Position numbers and translations under genes: made by a program. From the NCBI RefSeq assembly GCF_022024175.1, contig NZ_CP091794.1, positions 1,736,001 through 1,800,000 on the forward strand: a DNA stretch of 64,000 nt, given 5' to 3'. The notes under the pieces were generated by a model. The model made no database searches and was not told the DNA's origin. It saw only the letters and a program-made list of their open reading frames with translations. Source of the DNA: Prevotella communis. GTDB taxonomy: Bacteria > Bacteroidota > Bacteroidia > Bacteroidales > Bacteroidaceae. Positions 23,701 to 29,618 of this stretch are shown here, piece by piece. Numbering within the stretch: the stretch's first letter is position 1; every line of letters begins with the position of its first letter.

Positions 23701-23804
23701 CAGGACGCCTGGGGACTGGTACCTGTCAGCTTCATTATTATTTATTTGCGATATACTGCTTGATCTTCTCAATAAGTAATCGCGTAGGTGCTGGAGCTTT
23801 TTTC

Positions 23805-23996
23805 ACTAAGACTCATAAAGCACCTCCTTTTCTTCTTCTACGTTGTAATAAAACATAGCATGAGGTCCGTTGAACCATTCGTCCTTTGTGTATGCGTGCG
23901 GACGAACGTCGGCTCCCAAATTCCAGCCCATCAGTACGAATGGATAGGAATAAATGTCGAAGTCCTCGTGTACAAGTTTGGTGTTGTCATGTTTTT
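23805..23996 (-). pseudogene. Truncated remnant, possibly a nucleotidyltransferase C-terminus
   Basis: The frame reads FVLMGWNLGADVRPHAYTKD and EWFNGPHAMFYYNVEEEKEV before a stop at 23807-23805, but has no usable start: a stop lies just upstream and the ATG at 23990 is in another frame. A promoter-like TATATTTG (24014-24007) remains. A second fragment (KAPAPTRLLIEKIKQYIANK) follows directly and ends near 23739. The block resembles C-terminal parts of MNT-type nucleotidyltransferases, an antitoxin class, but this is a weak match from memory. Together these remnants account for the 509-bp stretch 23637-24145. Confidence 0.45.
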
Positions 23997-24087
23997 AATC
24001 TCGCTGCAAATATACAAAAGATTACGAAAATGATGCTTTTCAAGCAGAAAAAGATATGATAGACTCGATTTTTCTTGGATAAATTGT

Positions 24088-24118
24088 TTTGTGAATTCGG
24101 AATTATTATTTATTTTTG
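24088..24118 (+). promoter_or_regulatory. Promoter of the vapBC-like operon
   Basis: TTTG at 24088-24091, 19 nt, then TATTTTTG at 24111-24118 followed by CA. Start codon at 24146. Confidence 0.65.
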
Positions 24119-24145
24119 CAGTCAGAAACAATAAAAATTGAGTAT

Positions 24146-24409
24146 ATGAATACCAATGTTTTAGTATCACCTTCATCGATTAGCGCCAAATATTGGTCAG
24201 AATTGAAGGATTTGAGCGACAATGTTAAACTGGAGCTCATAACGCTTCTTAGCAGTTCAATGACTCGTCCAGAGGAGGAAAAGAAAGAACCTCGCAAGGG
24301 ATGGGCCAGCCGTTTTGCTGGTAAGTGGAAGGATAGCCGTTCGGCAGAAGAAATCATGGAAGAAATACGTACTGCAAGGACAAATAACACATTTGACGCT
24401 GAACTATGA
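24146..24409 (+). CDS. Antitoxin of a VapBC-type pair
   Basis: 87 aa from the ATG at 24146 (MNTNVLVSP). Residues 10-50 are helical (SAKYWSELKDLSDNVKLELI), a pattern common in antitoxins of PIN-domain toxins in Bacteroidota. The C-terminal half is basic, then polar (KGWASRFAGKWKDSRSAEEI). It overlaps the toxin gene as ATGA. Expected to neutralise the toxin and repress the operon; family placement rests mostly on context. Confidence 0.75.
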   Translation: MNTNVLVSPSSISAKYWSELKDLSDNVKLELITLLSSSMTRPEEEKKEPRKGWASRFAGKWKDSRSAEEIMEEIRTARTNNTFDAEL

Positions 24410-24804
24410 ACGGATATCTGCTCGACACAAGTACATGTATTTTTCTGCTTAGAGGAAATCGTAACGTTGAAAATAAACTCAACGATATTGAAGAAAGTAG
24501 CTGCTACATTACAGATATTGTTGTAGCAGAACTCGTTTTTGGTGCATATTACAGTGATCGAATCGAAGACAATCTCAAACAGGTAGAAGAGTTTGTTGCC
24601 GAAATGAATGTGATTCCCTTCGACCAGACCATCCATACTTTTGCGCAGGAAAGAGCTAAACTTTGGAAATCAGGTAAGAAAATTGAAGACTTCGACTTAT
24701 TGATTGGCTGCGCTGCTAAGGCTAAGGATCTGATAGTCGTAACCCATAACCGCAAGCACTTTGAGCATATAGAAGGCTTGAAGATTGAGGACTGGGCAGT
24801 ATAA
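24406..24804 (+). CDS. vapC: PIN-domain ribonuclease toxin, VapC type
   Basis: 132 aa. Acidic PIN residues are visible in order: YLLDTSTCIFLL (first Asp), VVAELVFGAYYS (Glu), EDFDLLIGCAAKA (Asp) and VVTHNRKHFEHI at the end. Mg-dependent endoribonuclease; VapC toxins commonly cleave tRNA or rRNA. Starts within the stop of its antitoxin gene. It sits between the two HU/smalltalk units, so it may have separated a tandem duplication or been carried by it. Confidence 0.9.
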   Translation: MNGYLLDTSTCIFLLRGNRNVENKLNDIEESSCYITDIVVAELVFGAYYSDRIEDNLKQVEEFVAEMNVIPFDQTIHTFAQERAKLWKSGKKIEDFDLLIGCAAKAKDLIVVTHNRKHFEHIEGLKIEDWAV

Positions 24805-24822
24805 AATATACGACACCTAAAC

Positions 24823-24970
24823 CTTACAATCTTACATTCTTACAATCTTACATTTGGCATAAAAATGAGGGAAGAAAATTAAGTAATATAATAATATTAT
24901 AATATTATTATATTACTTAAACTCTACCACTACAAAAAATATATGAAATGTAAGAATGTAAGATTGTAAG
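24823..24970. repeat. Nested inverted repeat with a perfect 42-bp AT-rich palindrome
   Basis: Left arm of CTTACAATCTTACATTC units (24823-24855), right arm AAATGTAAGAATGTAAG... (24946-24970), inverted relative to each other. In the middle, 24879-24920 is a perfect 42-bp palindrome containing only two G/C pairs. The architecture matches 22513-22700 upstream of HU gene 1. It fills most of the 409-bp gap 24805-25213; the remainder is the HU gene 2 promoter and leader. Confidence 0.88.
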
Positions 24971-25004
24971 ATATTCATGTTTTCATATTTCTTGACAAAG
25001 AATA

Positions 25005-25144
25005 TTTGTAGGTATCGCTTTTTATGAGTACCTTTGCATTGTCAATAAGGGATAAATATTGCGCCCTAATTAGCGAAAAAAAATTTCCTAGTGCACGAGG
25101 AAGTTTGGAAGCACGAAGGCACTCTAGAGACCCGAAATTGACAA
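25005..25144 (+). promoter_or_regulatory. Promoter and structured leader of HU gene 2
   Basis: TTTG at 25005-25008, 20 nt, TACCTTTG at 25029-25036. The leader contains TTCCTAGTGCACGAGGAAG (25085-25103), a 5-bp stem around AGTGCACG shared with unit 1. TTGTCAAT (25039-25046) and ATTGACAA (25137-25144) can close the whole domain. Confidence 0.65.
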
Positions 25145-25213
25145 AGGTAAAAAGATTAAACATTAATAATTAAACATTAAAATTTTAGTAACCATTTAAA
25201 ACACATTTAGATT

Positions 25214-25774
25214 ATGTCAATGAAAGTAAAAGCAAAAGAACAGTTGCAGAAGGTAGGCACCTACGCTGGTAAGTATCGCTACGTGATGATGCCTGAGTTG
25301 TACACTGCCCTCACACAGGACAAGGTAATTAAGGAGGCTGCACTGCGCAGCGGTGTGAGCCAGGGTGTGATGAAGGCCTGCTGGGATGCAGCTGGCGAAG
25401 TGATTAAGGCATGGGCTACAGAAGGCCACTCGGTTGCCCTGCCCGGACTGGGAAGCATACGCTTCGGACTGCGCAGTAAGTCTGTGGAGAATGTGAACGA
25501 TGTAAAGGCCGGTCTTATCAGTAGCCGCCGCATTATCTTCACCCCCAGCGTAGACCTGAAAGAGGAACTGGCCAGTGCCGCCATCCAGATCACCTGCATC
25601 GACAGGGACGGCAAGGAGGTGAAGCGAGTCACCTCAACCTCTGGCGAGGTAGAAGACCCGGAGGATCCTGAGAACGGCGGAGGCGGAAACACGGAGAATG
25701 GAGCCACGGAGTCAGGGAACAACGGAGGCACGGAGAACGGCGGAGGCGAAAGCGGCGGCCCAGTAAATCCTTAA
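25214..25774 (+). CDS. HU-like DNA-binding protein (HU_rel), copy 2
   Basis: 186 aa. Same architecture as copy 1: HU/IHF-like domain, then a Gly/Asn/Glu-rich acidic tail ending ESGGPVNP. The first ~37 residues diverge (MSMKVKAKEQLQKVGTYAGK against MPLRVKAVERLLKFDKESAG), whereas the rest differs by only a few substitutions and one extra Gly. Its unit repeats the layout palindrome, promoter, TAGTGCACGAGGAAG leader motif, HU, smalltalk, terminator. Two versions with different N-termini may form distinct dimers or bind different sites (inference). Confidence 0.88.
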   Translation: MSMKVKAKEQLQKVGTYAGKYRYVMMPELYTALTQDKVIKEAALRSGVSQGVMKACWDAAGEVIKAWATEGHSVALPGLGSIRFGLRSKSVENVNDVKAGLISSRRIIFTPSVDLKEELASAAIQITCIDRDGKEVKRVTSTSGEVEDPEDPENGGGGNTENGATESGNNGGTENGGGESGGPVNP

Positions 25775-25820
25775 GGATTAAACATTAAACATGAAACATT
25801 AAACATTAAAATTCTGAACC

Positions 25821-25919
25821 ATGAAGAACAAAACATTTTGGAAATTCGCAATTCAAACAGCCATTAGTGTGCTGTCGGCCATTGCAACGGCACTGGGCGT
25901 GACCTCGTGCATGGCGTGA
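25821..25919 (+). CDS. Smalltalk protein, copy 2
   Basis: 32 aa, identical in protein sequence to copy 1 apart from synonymous DNA changes; single ATG at 25821 fixes the start for both. Hydrophobic core and terminal GVTSC-M-A as in copy 1. Synonymous differences with unchanged protein argue for purifying selection. Located 46 bp after HU copy 2 and followed by a 35-bp A/G tandem repeat (25924-25958, unit about GTAAAAAAGTAAAAAG) and a terminator. Confidence 0.85.
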   Translation: MKNKTFWKFAIQTAISVLSAIATALGVTSCMA

Positions 25920-25958
25920 AGAAAAGGTAAAAAAGTAAAAAGGTAAAAAAGTAAAAAG

Positions 25959-25987
25959 AGTGAGCTCGGCAAAACGCCGGGCTCACT
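25959..25987 (+). terminator. Terminator of HU/smalltalk unit 2
   Basis: AGTGAGCTCGGC/GCCGGGCTCACT around AAAAC. Also lies just beyond the 3' end of hipT and may serve both directions. Confidence 0.8.
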
Positions 25988-25990
25988 TCA

Positions 25991-26929
25991 TTAATCCACT
26001 TTCAATCTATCCAATCGCGAAGCAATAAGCTCTGCATACGCCTGTTTATTTCCCTCGCTGAGGAAGGAATCCTGTATGAGCTGCTGCCATTTGGGCTGCG
26101 CCTTATGGAGACTCTTGATGAGACGCTGCACCACGTTCTCCTCCAGCCCCATCGTCTTTGCCGCAGTCAGGAAGTCGTTCATAGTAAGTTTTGATTTCTT
26201 TCCACAAAGCGTAAGCGCCAGTTCCTCCTTGTCCTTCGGATTAGCAATAGCCACATTCAGGAGGTCATAAGCCGGTGTCAGCTGATAGTCTGCGGCCGGT
26301 CGGTAGAGCGAGAAGTTCTTCAGGTGCATGTCATTGTTGCCAGTGACAAAACAGAAGAGCAGCAACTGCATGTAATTCGTCAGGTCGAGTTTTGGCGTGT
26401 TGCTGTACTGCAAGATGGTCCTGGCAATCTGTTCGTGCGAACCTTTGTATTTGTATTCTGTGGGGTGCAACGTCAACTGACACATATCCTCCATGTCTAT
26501 CTTCCTGCCATTCTTAGTGCGGTCAATACGTTTGGTGATATACCCCAGTTTTCCGTCAGCCAGTCGGATCAGGCTGTGGGGCACCACACTAATCTTTGCG
26601 GCCTCTGCCAAGTGCATCGTCAGGTCCTCGTTTTCAGGCAGCTGTCCGTAACTCTCTGTCTGAGGCTTGAATATATAGTCGCCCCATAGTCCTACGATGG
26701 TCAGGCGGCTGCACCCATCGTGCCTGCTGAGATTCAGCGACAGCTTAGGTTGCACACCCGTCAGAGATGTCTGTGCACGGATTATCTGCTCGGCCAGTTG
26801 GTCGAGGTCTTCATGCTTATAGTCCAGCAAGGGCACATCCTTTGACCCGAAGAATTTTCGTGCGCATCCTGGATGAAAGTCTTTCTGGCCTTCTTCCAGT
26901 TCTTTGTAGCAATACAAGCATTTACACAT
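25991..26929 (-). CDS. hipT: HipT-type Ser/Thr kinase toxin
   Basis: 312 aa, a HipA-like kinase lacking the N-terminal subdomain. Residues 1-25 hold a putative zinc ribbon (CKCLYC ... HPGC). The Gly-rich loop is TSLTGVQPKLSL; the lysine motif GYITKRID; the catalytic loop TGNNDMHLKNFS; and the metal motif LTPAYDLLN. In the characterised HipBST system the kinase phosphorylates tryptophanyl-tRNA synthetase; the target here is unknown. It starts 8 bp inside the end of hipS, completing a three-gene operon. Confidence 0.85.
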   Translation of the reverse strand: MCKCLYCYKELEEGQKDFHPGCARKFFGSKDVPLLDYKHEDLDQLAEQIIRAQTSLTGVQPKLSLNLSRHDGCSRLTIVGLWGDYIFKPQTESYGQLPENEDLTMHLAEAAKISVVPHSLIRLADGKLGYITKRIDRTKNGRKIDMEDMCQLTLHPTEYKYKGSHEQIARTILQYSNTPKLDLTNYMQLLLFCFVTGNNDMHLKNFSLYRPAADYQLTPAYDLLNVAIANPKDKEELALTLCGKKSKLTMNDFLTAAKTMGLEENVVQRLIKSLHKAQPKWQQLIQDSFLSEGNKQAYAELIASRLDRLKVD

Positions 26930-27260
26930 GGGCGCCTCCTTCCTTATCTATGGGTACAACACTGACGGAACCTATACACTCCTTACAGCACAAAAGCAGG
27001 AGCGACATGCGGTCAAGAACGCTGATATCGGTATTGCGAAGAGCCACGTCAAGCAACCATCCTTCGGGTATCAGTCCGTCAAAAAACGGGAACAGTACGG
27101 GACTCACGAATGCTTCCGCCTGCAATGGGAGCGTCAAACTAACAGGCTGCGCATCTTCACGTGCAAGATACGCCTCACCATAACAGAAACGGTATTCACC
27201 ACCATCTTCAGTCAGGACACCCGCAAGGATGTCCTTCCGATATATCTCAGCCTGTCTCAT
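26922..27260 (-). CDS. hipS: HipS-type small antitoxin (HipA N-terminal subdomain)
   Basis: 112 aa corresponding to the N-terminal subdomain of HipA (AEIYRKDILAGVLTEDGG, LFPFFDGLIPEGWLLD, LLLLCCKECIGSVSV). In the three-part HipBST system this separate subunit is the antitoxin that inhibits the kinase. ATGA overlap with hipB and 8-bp overlap with hipT indicate coupled translation. Alternative: a split hipA caused by mutation, but the tidy overlaps and gene order argue for the true tripartite form. Confidence 0.83.
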   Translation of the reverse strand: MRQAEIYRKDILAGVLTEDGGEYRFCYGEAYLAREDAQPVSLTLPLQAEAFVSPVLFPFFDGLIPEGWLLDVALRNTDISVLDRMSLLLLCCKECIGSVSVVPIDKEGGAHV

Positions 27261-27460
27261 TGCCTTTTAGTTGCTGTCAGTTCGTAGTTAAACAAGTCAA
27301 GTAGCTGGTTGACCTTATCCATCCTAAGAGTAGACTTTCCTTGCTCCAGATTGCGTACAAAGCAAAGACCTACACCCGACTTCATAGCCAGGTCTTCCTG
27401 TGTAAGGCCATATTCCTTGCGCAGAGCCTTCACCACTACCGATAATTTTGTCTTTTCCAT
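27257..27460 (-). CDS. hipB: HipB-type HTH transcriptional repressor
   Basis: 67 aa from the ATG at 27460 (MEKTKLSVVVKALRKEYGLT). XRE-type HTH with QEDLAMKSGVGLCFVRNLEQ as the recognition part. Binds the operon's own promoter in known HipB systems. An upstream in-frame extension of 15 residues is rejected because it runs into the -7 box and operator-like palindrome at 27474-27490. Confidence 0.85.
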   Translation of the reverse strand: MEKTKLSVVVKALRKEYGLTQEDLAMKSGVGLCFVRNLEQGKSTLRMDKVNQLLDLFNYELTATKRQ

Positions 27461-27473
27461 ACAAATTATATTA

Positions 27474-27490
27474 TTTCGCATGCAAAAATA
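27474..27490 (-). promoter_or_regulatory. hipBST promoter overlapping a palindrome
   Basis: -7 box TATTTTTG on the minus strand (27490-27483) overlaps TTTCGCATGCAAAA (27474-27487), an imperfect palindrome centred on GCATGC. Likely autoregulatory HipB site (inference). Confidence 0.5.
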
Positions 27491-27622
27491 TATAATTATT
27501 CGCAAACTACATCATTTCTAATATAAAATGTATCATTTTTAACATTTTTATATGGTTTCGGCTATAGTTTTTCTAAACAAAGTTAAAAATAGTAATGTTT
27601 TGAACAGAAAACAAAGAAAATA

Positions 27623-27654
27623 TTTGTTTTTTGTACGAAATATAACTATATTTG
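27623..27654 (+). promoter_or_regulatory. Promoter of the abiE operon
   Basis: TTTG at 27623-27626, 20 nt, TATATTTG at 27647-27654 followed by CA; start codon at 27682, so a leader of about 20 nt. Confidence 0.7.
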
Positions 27655-27681
27655 CACCGTGTAAGCACTAAATCTATTTAG

Positions 27682-28317
27682 ATGACACCGTTTGAGAACA
27701 TAGGCAACATCCCCTTTGACGTTAATGTGCTAAGTGCGGTTTTTCCGAACCATAAGCATATTACCGAGAAGGCACGTGCGCTCGAAAAGAATGGCCAGAT
27801 TATACGCTTAAAGAAAGGTATGTACGTGGCCAGCAAAATGGAAACCGGTAAGGAACTGTCGAAGGAACTGATAGCCAATCATATTTACGGGCCATCGTAT
27901 GTGGGCTGTGAATATGCCATGCGCCATTATGGTTTGATACCAGAAAGGGTGTATCAGGTAACATCGGTTACCACCAAGCACTCCAGGGATTTTGAGAATG
28001 CCGTAGGCCGTTTCAGTTATCAGAACTGCTCGCCAGAATACTTCGCAGTTGGCGTAAGGATAGAGCATGCAGATGGTGTTAACTTCTTGATAGCTACCCC
28101 CGAGAAGGCACTCTGCGATGTGATCAACTTTAGCAAGTGCCTGAATCTACGTTTCATGAAGGATGTAGAGACTTATCTTGAGGAAGACATCCGTTTTGAC
28201 ACTGACGCACTTGAGGGCTTCGATATCAAACTTCTTGAACGATGTGCATTAGCAAGTCGCAAGCAATCGAGTATTAACATGTTAATAAAGTATATAAAGC
28301 ATGTCAGACATCTTTGA
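27682..28317 (+). CDS. abiEi: AbiEi-family antitoxin / repressor
   Basis: 211 aa. N-terminal winged-helix-like segment (KARALEKNGQIIRLKKGMYV), then the AbiEi core (IANHIYGPSYVGCEYAMRHY, TPEKALCDVINFS). Antitoxin of type IV toxin-antitoxin systems, acting as transcriptional repressor and counteracting the nucleotidyltransferase. Overlaps abiEii by 17 bp. Divergent from hipBST. Confidence 0.87.
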   Translation: MTPFENIGNIPFDVNVLSAVFPNHKHITEKARALEKNGQIIRLKKGMYVASKMETGKELSKELIANHIYGPSYVGCEYAMRHYGLIPERVYQVTSVTTKHSRDFENAVGRFSYQNCSPEYFAVGVRIEHADGVNFLIATPEKALCDVINFSKCLNLRFMKDVETYLEEDIRFDTDALEGFDIKLLERCALASRKQSSINMLIKYIKHVRHL

Positions 28318-29125
28318 ACAAATGATAGCGCAGCATACTATCGCAGGCGATAACGATAGGAAGAATGCCCTCTACGAGGTGATGCAGCAGGTGGTGCTGA
28401 GCGGTCTTTACCGTGGCGGTTTCTTTAAAGAGGCAGCCTTCTACGGTGGCACGTGTCTCAGGATATTTCACGGATTAAGGCGATATTCTGAAGATATGGA
28501 TTTCTCTTTACTGGCAAAGAATCCGGATTTTACGCTCGAACCCTATTTTCCTGCCATTATCGAAGAGGCTCGAATCTTAGGGCGAACGGTTACTATTACA
28601 AAGAAGGATAAGCGTACCTTTGGCAAGGTGGAATCAGCTTTCCTGAAGGATAATACAGATGTGTACAACCTGACGTTTCAGACCGAAAAAGCATTGAAGA
28701 TAAAGATAGAGGTAGATGTCAATCCTCCTCTTGAGTTTTCTACGGAGCAGAAGCTACTTATGCAGCCTTTCTCGTTTACCACGCGTTGCTTTACCCTGCC
28801 CGATCTGTATGCCGGCAAGATGCATGCTCTTACTTTTCGTGCTTGGAAGAATCGTATCAAGGGACGCGACTGGTACGATTTCGAATGGTATGTGCGAAAT
28901 CGTGTGGCATTGGATTTTGAACATCTAAAGGTCAGGACAAAGGAGTTTAATGATATTGACCTTACCAAGGAACTCTTTTTGGAGCTTCTAAAGGAACGTA
29001 TTTCCAAAGCGGACATTGATGTGGTAAAGGCCGATGTCATCCCTTATATCATTGACAAGCGAGAGCTCGATATCTGGAGCAACGACTACTTCCTGCAATT
29101 GGCCGACATGATTGTGTTTAAGTGA
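28301..29125 (+). CDS. abiEii: AbiEii-family nucleotidyltransferase toxin
   Basis: 274 aa. The polymerase-beta-like nucleotidyltransferase core is visible as YGGTCLRIFHGLRRYSEDMD-F, with GG and two Asp for metal binding, and IKIEVDVNPP as the third acidic strand. The family gives phage abortive infection or bacteriostasis; related enzymes modify tRNA. Followed by an inverted-repeat element at 29137-29223. Intact, no frameshift. Confidence 0.9.
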   Translation: MSDIFEQMIAQHTIAGDNDRKNALYEVMQQVVLSGLYRGGFFKEAAFYGGTCLRIFHGLRRYSEDMDFSLLAKNPDFTLEPYFPAIIEEARILGRTVTITKKDKRTFGKVESAFLKDNTDVYNLTFQTEKALKIKIEVDVNPPLEFSTEQKLLMQPFSFTTRCFTLPDLYAGKMHALTFRAWKNRIKGRDWYDFEWYVRNRVALDFEHLKVRTKEFNDIDLTKELFLELLKERISKADIDVVKADVIPYIIDKRELDIWSNDYFLQLADMIVFK

Positions 29126-29136
29126 ATTTTATAATT

Positions 29137-29223
29137 GTCTACGGACTTCAAGGACTTATAGGACTTGCCGCCAAGGCGGCGCTGGCGCTGCCACTATCCC
29201 TTTAGTCCCAAGAATCCGTAGAC
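29137..29223. repeat. 87-bp imperfect inverted repeat with GTCTACGGA ends
   Basis: GTCTACGGA (29137-29145) and TCCGTAGAC (29215-29223) close the element. Inside, AAGGACT/AGTCC and a GC-rich hairpin (GCCGCCAAGGCGGC) add stems. The left arm also occurs at 23682-23700. No transposase. The rest of 29224-29355 shows nothing but a short ATAGTTG/CAGTTGT-type stem. Confidence 0.7.
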
Positions 29224-29355
29224 TGAATATTCAGGGCTGTTATCTCAGGTCCTCATCTTCCCTTTACTGCAAATGCTTATAGTTGAATATGGTGAATAAA
29301 AAAACTGCTCCCATACCAGTCGTATAGGAACAGTTGTAATTATTTATTATTCATT

Positions 29356-29556
29356 TCAGTCTTCTTCGCCGTCCCATATGCCGTTTGCTTTTCGGCCACT
29401 GGGCTCGTCGTCATCGAGTACGAACTCGCGGGCACCCAGCCAGTCGTCGTAGTCTTTAGCGTCAGGTTTTTGCTCTCCACTTGCCTGAAGCAGACATGTA
29501 CGATATTGTAGTTCGACAACTGTCATTGTGGGTTTCTCGTATGTTTTCTTTTTCAT
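29356..29556 (-). CDS. Small acidic hypothetical protein
   Basis: 66 aa. N-terminal KKKTYEKPTMTVVELQYRTC followed by LLQASGE and an Asp/Glu-rich C-terminus (YDDWLGAREFVLDDDEPSGR). This K...P-T-M-x-V-V-E-L-Q...LL-x-x-SG layout recurs in small Bacteroidales proteins encoded next to secreted proteins; none has a function I can name. It lacks a real signal peptide. It lies 62 bp downstream of the 1246-aa secreted protein, on the same strand, and is probably co-transcribed. Confidence 0.65.
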   Translation of the reverse strand: MKKKTYEKPTMTVVELQYRTCLLQASGEQKPDAKDYDDWLGAREFVLDDDEPSGRKANGIWDGEED

Positions 29557-29580
29557 TGCTTTATAATTTTTAAATAGCCC

Positions 29581-29615
29581 TACCCCCTCCCTCGGGAGGG
29601 TAAAGGGTGGGGGCG
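29581..29615. repeat. C-rich/G-rich palindrome between two genes
   Basis: CCCTCCCTCGGGAGGG (29587-29602) is a self-complementary core within a larger CCCTACCCCC...GGGTGGGGG inverted repeat. Related to the insertion inside the primase gene at 18634-18745. May act as a hairpin between the co-oriented genes. Confidence 0.65.
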
Positions 29616-29618
29616 CCT

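Noticed and set aside
24879..24920. AT palindrome as mere low complexity
   Set aside because: All 42 bases are exactly self-complementary and flanked by inverted arms, and the same layout recurs upstream of the other HU gene; chance is unlikely, so it was kept as a finding.
26922..27260. hipA broken by a frameshift
   Set aside because: The 8-bp and 4-bp overlaps, independent start codons and the known HipBST order fit a genuine three-gene system.
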